In this document: positions 1 through 7,738 of the stretch, one piece after another
Layout: each line of letters begins with the position of its first letter
How positions within the stretch are numbered: position 1 is the first letter of the stretch
The notes under the pieces: model-generated
Databases searched by the model: none
The model's input: the letters and a program-made list of their open reading frames with translations, nothing else
Told to the model about the DNA's origin: nothing
Program-made: the position numbers and the translations under genes
DNA from: Acetofilamentum sp.
Lineage (GTDB): Bacteria > Bacteroidota > Bacteroidia > Bacteroidales > JAADGE01
Assembly (NCBI GenBank): GCA_020720705.1
Contig: DYOJ01000031.1
Span: 1,456 to 14,493 of the forward strand
DNA: 13,038 nucleotides
Direction: 5' to 3'

Positions 1-326
1 TATTCTTCTTCTTTTCTGATTTTATCAGCAACAGCTTTTTCCAATTCCGACAAACGTTTGGATAGTTTTTCAAAATCTTCGGATTTCACGAAGGTCAATT
101 TTTCTGCAACTTTTTTGACTAATTCTTTGGTTTTTTCAGTATAATCCTTCTTGTTTCCTTCACTGTCTTTGAAAAAATCCGAAATAATTTTTTGCCCTTC
201 CTGTTCGGATATTTTTTTGTCCTTAATCAGGTCTTCAATTGAATTTTTAAATCGTTCTGCCGAGAGTGATATAAATCCGACACCGGTGTAAACAAATTTT
301 TTAACGAGAGATTCTAAATTTTCCAT
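1..326 (-). CDS. phasin-like small helical protein (3' end at or beyond window edge)
   Basis: Reading from the ATG at 326 toward the left edge gives 108 residues without a stop, starting MENLESLVKKFVYTGVGF. The first ~30 residues are hydrophobic/amphipathic (VYTGVGFISLSAERF). They are followed by charged helical sequence (IEDLIKDKKISEQEGQKII, then DFFKDSEGNKKDYTEK) and a Lys/Glu-rich tail ending KIRKEEE. This layout matches the phasin / polyhydroxyalkanoate granule-associated family seen in Bacteroidota and Chlorobi, whose members are around 100-130 residues. Phasins coat PHA granules; no PHA synthase is visible here, so a more general surface-active or coiled-coil role is also possible. The last two bases in the window read TA, so the next base could complete a TAA or TAG stop; the protein may be essentially complete. 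It has its own promoter-like sequence about 55 nt upstream. Confidence 0.68.
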   Translation of the reverse strand, partial: MENLESLVKKFVYTGVGFISLSAERFKNSIEDLIKDKKISEQEGQKIISDFFKDSEGNKKDYTEKTKELVKKVAEKLTFVKSEDFEKLSKRLSELEKAVADKIRKEEE

Positions 327-379
327 GTTTTCAATATTTTATTCTGTTTAAATATTATGCGTGAATAATAAATACTCTG

Positions 380-411
380 CAATATTATCACTATTCTATC
401 AATTTGTCAAG
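380..411 (-). promoter_or_regulatory. putative promoter for the phasin-like gene
   Basis: On the minus strand, CTTG (408-411), a 20-nt spacer and TAATATTG (380-387) fit the Bacteroidota pattern TTTG-N19/20-TAnnTTTG with one mismatch in each box. The same stretch also contains a perfect TTGACA (405-410) placed 17 nt from TAATAT (382-387), so it resembles a classical sigma70 promoter as well. It would start transcription near 373, leaving a leader of roughly 50 nt before the ATG at 326. Confidence 0.5.
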
Positions 412-484
412 CCTTATCTATATGTTATTAAACATAATTATCGTAGATTTGACGGTATTTTGATAAAAAAGATAATTTCAAACA

Positions 485-506
485 AATATTATGCACGCAT
501 AGTATT
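485..506 (-). terminator. putative hairpin terminator after the ABC permease
   Basis: AATATTATGC (485-494) can pair with GCATAGTATT (497-506), ten pairs including one G-U. The hairpin lies 10 nt past the stop codon of the permease gene. It is flanked on the plus strand by a T run (505-512) and on the minus strand by a weaker T-rich stretch, so it could act in either direction. Only the position and the fold support it; the stem is AT-rich and therefore weak. Confidence 0.35.
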
Positions 507-516
507 TTTTTTGTTG

Positions 517-1761
517 TTATTCGTAACGTAATGCTTCAATCGGGTCAAGTTTTGAGGCTTTCAGTGCCGGTAACAATCCGGATAGCAGCCCGACAATGAA
601 TGTGATAAATACACCGGCAATTATCCAAAGCCAAGGGATAACAAATGGTGTCCCGACTGCTGCGGACACGATGTTGCCGGCTAATATCCCCAAAATAATA
701 CCTACAACTCCTCCAATTTGCCCGATAAAAACGGATTCGAATAAAAATTGTTGCATAATTGTTTTGGATTTTGCGCCCATTGCTTTCCGTGTTCCGATTT
801 CGCGTGTTCGTTCCGATACGGATACCAACATAATATTCATCAAGCCCACGGCAGCACCGATGAGAGTGATAAAACCGATAGCCGCAGCGGCAAGGGTAAC
901 ATAGCTGATGTTTTCTATCAACATGTTTGCCAGATTATCACTTTTGATGATTGCAAAATCGGTATCGTCTCTGACTGATAATTTTCGGACTTTACGAAAT
1001 TCGGCTTCTGCTTCGCCGAGAGCAAAGTCGGTCGAAATATTAGAATATGGTAAAACACTTATTGTGAACGATTCATCTTGACCCGAAAAATACTGTCGAG
1101 CATTGGAATGAGGTATAATCATAACCTTATCTTCCGAAAAACCCATGCTTGCGCCTTTGGCTTTTAACACGCCGACAACTTGATATTTAGATACACCTGC
1201 ATTAACGGTTTTGCCTATCGGATTTTTTTTTGCAAACAAATTATCGGCAAGTTCACTACCGATAACGGCAACATGTTTTCCGTATCTTATCTCGGTTTCC
1301 GAAAAATTCCGCCCTTTTTGCAGTTCAAAGCCTGAGGTCAGAATATAATATTCGTCAGCTCCGATAACCGGTATGTTCGGGTTCGTTTTTTCCTCTTCAT
1401 ACTTGACGGTAGCTTGTCCGGATGCTCTGTAAAAAATTGAAACTGTCGCCGGAAATTCAAAGTTTTGTTTAAACTCTTCAGCTTGTCGGTAGGATATTTG
1501 GGCATAGTTTTTTTGTCTTTCGCGTTTACCTCCGATTTTTACGTTCATATCTTTATTTCTGATATTGAAGGTGTTAGCACCCATGCGCGTAAATTCACTG
1601 TTGATACTGTTTTTCAAAGCTTCGGTAGCGGTTATAATGCCTGTTAGTGCCATAATTCCGAAAGCGATTATCAATATCGTTAGTATTGACCGTAACAAAT
1701 TGGAATTTACGGATAACCATGAAATTCGTAAACTTTCCTTAAAAAGGTTTCCAGATGCCAT
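517..1761 (-). CDS. ABC transporter permease, MacB/FtsX type
   Basis: This 414-residue protein has the standard layout of a MacB/LolCE-type (type VII) ABC permease. There is one N-terminal membrane helix (about 22-46), a large periplasmic MacB_PCD-like domain (about 47-285), then three C-terminal helices of the FtsX domain (about 288-314, 340-364 and 375-397). Between helices 2 and 3 lies SERTREIGTRKAMGAKSKTI, the cytoplasmic coupling segment characteristic of the family, and the protein ends DPIEALRYE as usual. Such proteins use a partner ATPase to drive mechanical work or substrate transfer in the periplasm rather than classical transmembrane passage; substrates include lipoproteins, peptides and macrolides. 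No ATPase or membrane-fusion gene is next to it, so its substrate cannot be guessed. It appears to be transcribed on its own: about 190 nt separate it from the genes on both sides. Confidence 0.9.
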   Translation of the reverse strand: MASGNLFKESLRISWLSVNSNLLRSILTILIIAFGIMALTGIITATEALKNSINSEFTRMGANTFNIRNKDMNVKIGGKRERQKNYAQISYRQAEEFKQNFEFPATVSIFYRASGQATVKYEEEKTNPNIPVIGADEYYILTSGFELQKGRNFSETEIRYGKHVAVIGSELADNLFAKKNPIGKTVNAGVSKYQVVGVLKAKGASMGFSEDKVMIIPHSNARQYFSGQDESFTISVLPYSNISTDFALGEAEAEFRKVRKLSVRDDTDFAIIKSDNLANMLIENISYVTLAAAAIGFITLIGAAVGLMNIMLVSVSERTREIGTRKAMGAKSKTIMQQFLFESVFIGQIGGVVGIILGILAGNIVSAAVGTPFVIPWLWIIAGVFITFIVGLLSGLLPALKASKLDPIEALRYE

Positions 1762-1950
1762 AAGGATTATATAAAAAAGTATTGCGTTTCAATAAGTAAT
1801 TTTCCATGAAAATTAAAGAATTTTGAAATCTTCACAACTCTATTTATAATTCCAGAAGTAAGTCTGTACTTATAAAAAAAGGATGAATAGTATAAAATAA
1901 AAAAAATAATGATGTATGTGTTTAGCAGTAAAAGCAGCAAAAATGATTTT

Positions 1951-3648
1951 TCAATATTTTGCTCGAATTAACATTTCAGGAAGAAATCTTTCAACACATA
2001 AATTAATAACTATATCCGGATTTTCTTTTTCAATTAAGGAATACCATTCTACAGGGTGACTGTCCACCGGATAACTCCAAATATAGATAACACGTTTGTA
2101 ATGTAAAGATAAAAATTGACGGAAAAGAGTGGAAAAAGAGTCACAAAACACCATAACAATAGAATCATCAAGAGCATTTTCGTTTAAAGTAATTATAGTC
2201 TGTGCAGGATAATCCTGTCCACCATCATTAGTAGTGAATGATGCGTAATTAACATTTTTAAAAGTATATGTTGGAACTAATTCTTGGTTAGAATTTAAGC
2301 CGGATACACCCATTATTTTCGTTAGGTCTCCTGATCCGGTTTCATGATATCTAATATCAAAATGATCAAGCGAAAAAGGGATAAGACCTAATTGTGGCAT
2401 AGTTGCATCGCAAAAAGCTTTGTAACCGACATACGCTCCATGATAGTTCCAATGCGTATCATGTTTATAGTAAAGTTGTTTATATTTTTTTTCGTTTAGC
2501 ATTTGATCCGTAATATCAATAAAAGGAAAATCTTTTGAAGAAAAATAATCTTTTAGCTGGTTAGCCAGAGAAATATTATTTTTTTTCTGGACTTTCATTG
2601 AATATGGCAGAAATTCAGAGTAAATCGTGTGTTTATTAGGAATATATCCTAAAATATATTTTTTGGAGTTACTCTCAAGTTTTTGTTTAATCTCAAGTTG
2701 AGACTTAAAAATATTTTCTAATTGTTCACCGGATAAAACATTTGAGTTCGAATAACTTTCAATTGTAATCGGATCATTATAAAAAAGAAAACTCTTATCA
2801 CCAAAAAGTACCATGTCGGGTTTAGGTGAAACATGAAGAAAATCAACTTTAAATTTTGATGCAAGTTCTATAGTTTCATTACGATATCCAAAATTATCAT
2901 TGTAATAGGACTCGAATTTGCCGGCATAATCAGGTGAAAGTTTAAACTCAGGCTTTTTTGCAAGTTCTCTGTTTTCGTTGTTTTTTACAATAGCATTGTC
3001 AGCAAACAACTCATACATGTATGGAAACGTCAAGACAATCAAAAACATTAGTATGTATGCAGACTCTGTTGCTTTTTGATAAGTTTGTATTTTCTTGTTA
3101 ATGCTAAAAAAAAACACTATGGATACCAAAAGTGCCAAAATGATTTTAGAAAAATCTTTTTTTTGAGTAAGTTCTATAGATTGCAAATCTCGCTTTAATA
3201 CAATAAAGGGGTCATACGCAGGCGATAATTCAGGTCTTATTTTTAGAAGAAATTCAGGACTGTTTACCATAATTATGTACTCGTTTATTTCAAAATTATC
3301 AGTAGAAATTTCTGTTCCGCACCAGTTGATAGATTCGATATTTATTCGTTTTTGATTTTGATTTTGCCCTAAATCAAGTCTGATTACGTTTACATTTTCA
3401 ATAGAAGGAAAAACGAACTCTACTTTTTGAATATCCGGGGAACCAATAATTTTATTGTAAAATGATTTCTGCTCAGAAAAATCTTCATTATTTGATTTGT
3501 AAAAAAGCTGCAGGTCATCAGTTTCAGATGCTTTCACATTTATCGTAAGTATATATTTATCTTCTGATAGTTTAATTTTAATAGGGCTAATTATTATCAA
3601 AATAAATACAAAAGTTGAAAATAAAACAGCAGGAAGATATTTTTTCAT
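1951..3648 (-). CDS. AlgJ/AlgX-like SGNH O-acetyltransferase with extra N-terminal region
   Basis: The C-terminal half (about 225-565) is an AlgX/AlgJ/DHHW-type SGNH domain. It opens with the typical ENREL (225-229), and has DTHWN with D397 and H399, and a serine motif at FCDSFS with S504; these would form the Asp-His-Ser triad that moves an acetyl group onto an exported polysaccharide. The residue before the Asp-Ser pair is Cys502, where the family usually has Gly. The N-terminal half is unusual. A membrane helix (about 5-22) is followed by an extracytoplasmic, probably beta-rich segment (about 28-165), then two more helices (about 168-183 and 196-212) before the catalytic domain. AlgX itself is a soluble periplasmic protein, so this one is membrane-tethered with an added domain. 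It follows the MBOAT gene by 38 nt in the same direction, which fits a two-protein acyl relay. The glycan acceptor is unknown; no glycosyltransferases are in view. Confidence 0.82.
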   Translation of the reverse strand: MKKYLPAVLFSTFVFILIIISPIKIKLSEDKYILTINVKASETDDLQLFYKSNNEDFSEQKSFYNKIIGSPDIQKVEFVFPSIENVNVIRLDLGQNQNQKRINIESINWCGTEISTDNFEINEYIIMVNSPEFLLKIRPELSPAYDPFIVLKRDLQSIELTQKKDFSKIILALLVSIVFFFSINKKIQTYQKATESAYILMFLIVLTFPYMYELFADNAIVKNNENRELAKKPEFKLSPDYAGKFESYYNDNFGYRNETIELASKFKVDFLHVSPKPDMVLFGDKSFLFYNDPITIESYSNSNVLSGEQLENIFKSQLEIKQKLESNSKKYILGYIPNKHTIYSEFLPYSMKVQKKNNISLANQLKDYFSSKDFPFIDITDQMLNEKKYKQLYYKHDTHWNYHGAYVGYKAFCDATMPQLGLIPFSLDHFDIRYHETGSGDLTKIMGVSGLNSNQELVPTYTFKNVNYASFTTNDGGQDYPAQTIITLNENALDDSIVMVFCDSFSTLFRQFLSLHYKRVIYIWSYPVDSHPVEWYSLIEKENPDIVINLCVERFLPEMLIRAKY

Positions 3649-3686
3649 AAATATAGCTTTTAAAAATTATCGAATTAAAATTACCC

Positions 3687-5084
3687 CTAAAATCTGTAAT
3701 ATATAAATGGATTATGTGTAGACTGTGCCAATTCAAAAATAGAAAATATCAATAGGAGTATATAACCCGTATATTTTAATGAATCCAATTTTTCAATAAA
3801 TATAAATCTTTTATTTGTTTTGAAAGGTATGCTAAAAATAATTCCAATACTAAAGATAATATACGTATAGATATTCATATAAAAGAAAACGGAGTTATTG
3901 TTACCTTGAGAAAAAGTAAACATTTTGAATATGTAGTTAAGCCCATAGTTTAGATTGTCAGCTCTGAATAACACCCAGCCTATCATAACTACAATCATTG
4001 CATAAAAATGACCTAAGAACTTTATTTTCGAGGGCAATTTGATAATTATAAGTTTTTCTAAAATTAAAAATAAGCCGTGAAACAATCCCCAAACTATAAA
4101 ACTCCAACTTGCTCCATGCCACAAACCTGTAACAAAGAAAACAATAAAAAGATTAATGTACGTTCTGAACTTACCTTTTTTATTCCCTCCTAATGGTATG
4201 TACAGATAGTCTCTAAACCATGAAGAAAGAGAAATATGCCATCTTCGCCAAAAATCCTTAATTGAAGAGGCTACATAGGGAAAGTTAAAATTTTCTTTAA
4301 AGTTAAAACCAAACATCCGACCAAGCCCAATTGCCATATCTGAATAACCTGAAAAGTCATAATATATTTGCAATGAATATGCAAGTATTCCAATCCACGA
4401 AGATAAACTTGATAAATCATCGGCAGGAATACCGAAAACTTTGTCTGCAATTAATCCTAAGTTGTTTGCAATAATAACTTTTTTTGCTAGACCGATAATA
4501 AATCGGGAAATACCCGAAACAAACAACTGAGAATTAACACTTCGAGTTTCAATTTCTTTTGTAATATCTGCATATCTGACGATGGGACCGGCAATAAGCT
4601 GAGGAAACAGTGAGATATACATCCCTAAATTTACGATACTTCGCTGCGCTGATACTGATTTGCGATAAACATCAACTAAATACGAAATGCTTTGAAACGT
4701 AAAAAATGAAATTCCAACAGGTAGAGTAACTTGTGAAAAATCAGTTGAAATATTAATGTTCAATAAATTAAGATTTTCGACCAAAAAATGAATATACTTA
4801 TAATATATCAAAAACAATAAATTGATACTTACACCGCTAATCAAACTATAAAGGGCAAGTTTTTTTTGCCCTCTCACACTAAATAATTCTATAATGATAC
4901 CAAAAAAGTAATTAACTACAACAGAACCAGCCATGATTAGGACTAAATTATATTCACCCCAAGCATAAAAAAAAAGGCTTATTAACAATAAAAATACATT
5001 TTTATATTTCTTGTCTAAAATGAAATATAAAAGTAAACTAATCGGCAGAAACAAAAACAAAAAAACTGTTGAACTGAATACCAT
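3687..5084 (-). CDS. MBOAT family O-acyltransferase (AlgI/DltB-like)
   Basis: A 465-residue polytopic membrane protein with the hallmarks of the AlgI branch of the MBOAT family. PVGISFFTFQSISYLVDVYR lies in the first half. The WRRWHISLSSWFRDYLYIPL block contains H283. The WHGASW motif contains H323, the expected catalytic histidine at the floor of the transmembrane tunnel. AlgI-type proteins take an acyl group (normally acetyl) from a cytoplasmic donor and hand it to a periplasmic partner that modifies a polysaccharide. That partner is very likely the AlgX-like protein encoded next. Length is normal for the family. The ATG at 5084 begins a typical MVFSSTVFLFLFLPISLLLY N-terminus. Two promoter-like sequences lie upstream. 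The sequence alone cannot say whether the target is an exopolysaccharide, O-antigen or peptidoglycan. Confidence 0.92.
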   Translation of the reverse strand: MVFSSTVFLFLFLPISLLLYFILDKKYKNVFLLLISLFFYAWGEYNLVLIMAGSVVVNYFFGIIIELFSVRGQKKLALYSLISGVSINLLFLIYYKYIHFLVENLNLLNINISTDFSQVTLPVGISFFTFQSISYLVDVYRKSVSAQRSIVNLGMYISLFPQLIAGPIVRYADITKEIETRSVNSQLFVSGISRFIIGLAKKVIIANNLGLIADKVFGIPADDLSSLSSWIGILAYSLQIYYDFSGYSDMAIGLGRMFGFNFKENFNFPYVASSIKDFWRRWHISLSSWFRDYLYIPLGGNKKGKFRTYINLFIVFFVTGLWHGASWSFIVWGLFHGLFLILEKLIIIKLPSKIKFLGHFYAMIVVMIGWVLFRADNLNYGLNYIFKMFTFSQGNNNSVFFYMNIYTYIIFSIGIIFSIPFKTNKRFIFIEKLDSLKYTGYILLLIFSIFELAQSTHNPFIYYRF

Positions 5085-5128
5085 GACTTACGAATACTTA
5101 ATAATTTTTGTATAGTTATTTAAACAGA

Positions 5129-5160
5129 CAAAATTATTTTTTTTACATTAATAAAAAAAA
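5129..5160 (-). promoter_or_regulatory. putative promoter for the MBOAT/AlgX-like pair
   Basis: On the minus strand TAATTTTG (5129-5136) matches TAnnTTTG exactly. A TTTT sits 19-20 nt upstream at the position of the TTTG box, inside a long A/T tract. Transcription would begin near 5122, about 40 nt before the ATG at 5084. The -7 match is perfect, but the AT-rich setting makes chance matches likely. Confidence 0.42.
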
Positions 5161-5267
5161 AATTAGATATGCTAATCTCAATTTATTCCAACGAAACTTC
5201 TTTTATAATACAGTCTTATTGTGCAATGTATTGATATGTAAAAGTTTATCAGCTTTTCAGTAGAACC

Positions 5268-5298
5268 CAAATATACTTTACTTTTCTAACTTAATAAA
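5268..5298 (-). promoter_or_regulatory. possible upstream (tandem) promoter for the MBOAT gene
   Basis: A second exact TAnnTTTG match on the minus strand, TATATTTG (5268-5275), has TTTA 19 nt upstream (5295-5298). If used, it would give a leader of about 175 nt. The rest of the 252-nt gap between the MBOAT start and the KamA-like gene's stop is very AT-rich and I see no other gene or RNA in it. Confidence 0.3.
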
Positions 5299-5336
5299 GT
5301 AGTTAACTTTGCTCTTCCCGACTTTTGATTCTACGT

Positions 5337-6185
5337 TTACAACCGAATCTTTCCCTTTGAAGTGTCTAAAATGTGTTGCGGAACAGCCAATCCGCTGAGT
5401 GTTTTTTTTAGTGCCTGCAATATTTTCTTTTCTTCTTTAATATCACAAATAAATGGTTCTAAGCCGTTTACATTGTCACAGTGGTAGATATAATATGGTT
5501 TTACGCCTAATTCAATTAATTTAATAAACAAATCGGATAAAATTTCGACTGTGTTATTAACGTTTTTCAGAAAAACGGATTGGGAAAGTAACATTACAGG
5601 TTGAGTTTTCATAAAATTCAAAAAATCAACTACTTGTGTTGTAATCTCATCGGGGTGCTCAACGTGCAAAAGCATGTACAGAGCTTTTGCGGAGGCAGTT
5701 ATTTTTAGTAAATTGAAAACTTCGGAATAAATATTTGTTTTGTAAAAATCAGGAATCTGCAAGGGTAGTCGAGTTCCGATTCGGATAATTTTAATATGAG
5801 TAAGTTTGTTTATTTGCTGTAAAACAAGCAACAACGTTTTCGGCGTAAACAACGGGTCGCCACCTGAAAGTATGAGTTCTGTAATCGCTTTATTTTCAGA
5901 TAAATATTTGATTAAACTCTCAATATCATTCTCGGAAATATCACCTTCAGGTTTTCCGATTTGGCGTATGCGGGTGCAAAATCTGCAATGGGCAGCACAC
6001 TTGTAACTTAGCTTGATAAGAGCACGATTTTTATGTTTATGAATCAGACCTTTTACAGGCTCATGCGAATCTTCGTCAAGCGGGTCGTCAGGTGATAAAA
6101 TGTCCTCGTTTTTTGCAAGATATTGTTTTTCAAAGCTTTGCTTGTCCAATAGCTGTTCGAGATAAGGGGTAAGTTTTTCTGTCAT
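5337..6185 (-). CDS. short KamA-family radical SAM aminomutase (lysine 2,3-aminomutase-like)
   Basis: A radical SAM enzyme with the cluster motif CAAHCRFC (C63, C67, C70; spacing CxxxCxxC), preceded by the family signature LIHKHKNRALIKLSYK. The SAM-binding SGGDPL follows. The C-terminus has HCD (D237) and SGLAVPQHILDTSKGKIRL, where D274 and K279 line up with the substrate-binding Asp and the PLP-binding Lys of lysine 2,3-aminomutase. The protein therefore probably binds 4Fe-4S, SAM and PLP and converts an alpha-amino acid (lysine is the best guess) to its beta form. At 282 residues it is shorter than LAM (about 416) or EpmB (about 340) and stops three residues after the PLP lysine, lacking the C-terminal tail. 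It begins directly after the stop of the GNAT gene (TAA then ATG), so the two are co-translated. Alternatives are EF-P-type lysine modification or another amino acid substrate. Confidence 0.83.
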   Translation of the reverse strand: MTEKLTPYLEQLLDKQSFEKQYLAKNEDILSPDDPLDEDSHEPVKGLIHKHKNRALIKLSYKCAAHCRFCTRIRQIGKPEGDISENDIESLIKYLSENKAITELILSGGDPLFTPKTLLLVLQQINKLTHIKIIRIGTRLPLQIPDFYKTNIYSEVFNLLKITASAKALYMLLHVEHPDEITTQVVDFLNFMKTQPVMLLSQSVFLKNVNNTVEILSDLFIKLIELGVKPYYIYHCDNVNGLEPFICDIKEEKKILQALKKTLSGLAVPQHILDTSKGKIRL

Positions 6186-6788
6186 TTATCGAATGTTCAT
6201 TGAATTTGTCCGTTCAAAAAAAACTCGAGATTCAATTAGGTGAATATCCGAAACGATGTGTCCTACTTTGGGGTAAAGTTCGTTAATTTGCCCAATAGGT
6301 ATACCGCCGACAGTTCGGATGAAACGTAGTGCCGCTTTGTTTTCAACGGGTTTATTTACGGTGGTCATAAACATAAAATCGTGAACGGCAAAAGCTTCCT
6401 TCGCCGCAGCAAAGGCAGTTCGCGCGGCAGCAAATCTATACTCAGGTAAAAATGCCAATTGTTCAAAATAACAAATCGGACGATGTTCGATATCGGACAA
6501 AGAAATCAGAAAATCAGCTTCGGCACGTTTTTTCCAGATATCCGATTCCCGCACTAAAGAATCCGGTAAAATAATTGCAAACCCGACAACCCTGTCTTTT
6601 TCGGCTACGTAACAAATGCTGTGTTCAATATAGTATCGGTAGGTCGCCGAGTTTGTTCCGAGTATGAATCCGCCGTGGTCGGCTGTGGAAACTTCGGGCA
6701 TGGGTAAAGCATTTTTAATAGCAACAAATTGCTCGGAATCGGACAATACACCTCGCCGAATGTTCAACTGTGAGACTATTTTTTCCAT
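6186..6788 (-). CDS. GNAT-family N-acyltransferase
   Basis: A 200-residue protein with a GNAT fold pattern: IRRGVLSDSEQFVAI at the N-terminus, the central strand ICYVAEKDRVVGFAIIL (58-74), strand ICYFEQLAFLPEYR (105-118) and the C-terminal NKAALRFIRTVGG (150-162). The acyl-CoA pyrophosphate loop, usually R/QxxGxG/A, is degenerate here: R118 is followed by an alanine-rich FAAAR with no glycine, so cofactor binding may differ or the donor may not be acetyl-CoA. It overlaps the desaturase gene by 13 nt and abuts the KamA-like gene, so the three are surely co-expressed. Pairing of KamA and an acetyltransferase recalls the ablA/ablB genes for N-epsilon-acetyl-beta-lysine, but similarity to AblB is not evident by eye. 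An N-acyl-amino-acid synthase role is an alternative. Confidence 0.75.
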   Translation of the reverse strand: MEKIVSQLNIRRGVLSDSEQFVAIKNALPMPEVSTADHGGFILGTNSATYRYYIEHSICYVAEKDRVVGFAIILPDSLVRESDIWKKRAEADFLISLSDIEHRPICYFEQLAFLPEYRFAAARTAFAAAKEAFAVHDFMFMTTVNKPVENKAALRFIRTVGGIPIGQINELYPKVGHIVSDIHLIESRVFFERTNSMNIR

Positions 6789-7720
6789 ATAATTTTTGGA
6801 CCTTTCAATTGTTGGAAAACAGCTTTGACAAGATTGTCGGCTTTCTCATTCGACTGAAATTCAGGTGGAAGTTCAACTCGTTTGTTCCGCAAATCAAACC
6901 ACGACACACCCGGTTTCACATGATGCGTAACATGCTCGTTGAAATTAAGTAAGATATATTTGAACAAAAAATTAGACTTCAGAGCACGAGCATGGAACAT
7001 ATTTCTGTCGCCCATTGTGGTATCATAATGAAATACATACACCAACATTGACCATATCCAAGCAAACACAATCATCGGGTAACCAAGCACATACAAGTAT
7101 ATTTCGACACCTCCGATTAAATATATCCCAACCTGAAAAGCAACACCTGCAAAAAATTGAAGAATTGAATTTAGCTGGTCGCCGACGGTCCAATCATTGA
7201 ATGCGGGAGAGATTTTTTTGCTCCACCTTACGGGAACAAACAGAAACAGGAGAACAGATATCAATGAGTGTAAAAAAAAGCCGCCTACGAATACGGCAAA
7301 GTACCACAATGAACTAAAATACAGTTTAGAAGCGATATTATTTTTTCTTTTACTGATAAAAACATCCAACGCCGAAACCTCGGCAGTTGTACGATTATGT
7401 TTGTGATGAAAATCATGAATTTTGCGATATATACGTAAGGGCACCATCAGGGGTAAAAGTATCATGAACCCAAATATTTCGTTTGTCAATTTATTGTGAG
7501 TAAACAATTTACGATGTGCAGCCTCGTGCCCCGCAACATACAACCTATCAAGCCAGAGGGCTTGCATTAAAACAATCGGAATGTATAACAAGTTCCGATA
7601 TTCGACAGGCGAATAGTATAAAACCAAGAGCGCAAGAGCTGAAAGTCCAATCAGCCCCAAAAAAGTTTTCAGCACAACAACACTGTTCTTTCTTAAAACG
7701 ATTTTGTCAGAATCTTTCAT
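6776..7720 (-). CDS. membrane fatty acid desaturase family protein
   Basis: A 314-residue integral membrane protein carrying the three histidine boxes of di-iron desaturases/hydroxylases: HEAAH (H65, H69), HDFHHKH (H102, H105, H106, H108) and HVTHH (H263, H266, H267). H231 and H243 are possible additional ligands. Hydrophobic segments lie at about 15-55, 82-97, 137-165 and 188-232. The family introduces double bonds or hydroxyl groups into lipid acyl chains, carotenoids or sphingoid bases using O2 and an electron donor. The exact substrate cannot be read from the sequence. The need for O2 implies at least microaerobic life. It starts 18 nt after the exporter gene stops and its end overlaps the GNAT gene by 13 nt, so it belongs to the same operon. 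Confidence 0.87.
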   Translation of the reverse strand: MKDSDKIVLRKNSVVVLKTFLGLIGLSALALLVLYYSPVEYRNLLYIPIVLMQALWLDRLYVAGHEAAHRKLFTHNKLTNEIFGFMILLPLMVPLRIYRKIHDFHHKHNRTTAEVSALDVFISKRKNNIASKLYFSSLWYFAVFVGGFFLHSLISVLLFLFVPVRWSKKISPAFNDWTVGDQLNSILQFFAGVAFQVGIYLIGGVEIYLYVLGYPMIVFAWIWSMLVYVFHYDTTMGDRNMFHARALKSNFLFKYILLNFNEHVTHHVKPGVSWFDLRNKRVELPPEFQSNEKADNLVKAVFQQLKGPKIIWKK

Positions 7721-7738
7721 ATTCGGAGATTTCGAATG

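Noticed and set aside
1855..1890. AAGTA-AGTCTG-TACTT hairpin with a nearby A run upstream of the ABC permease
   Set aside because: Only five AT-rich pairs, and the A run is on the wrong side for a minus-strand terminator.
5306..5325. Plus-strand TAACTTTG just beyond the KamA-like gene's stop
   Set aside because: It would transcribe antisense into the operon with no plus-strand gene to serve; most likely chance.
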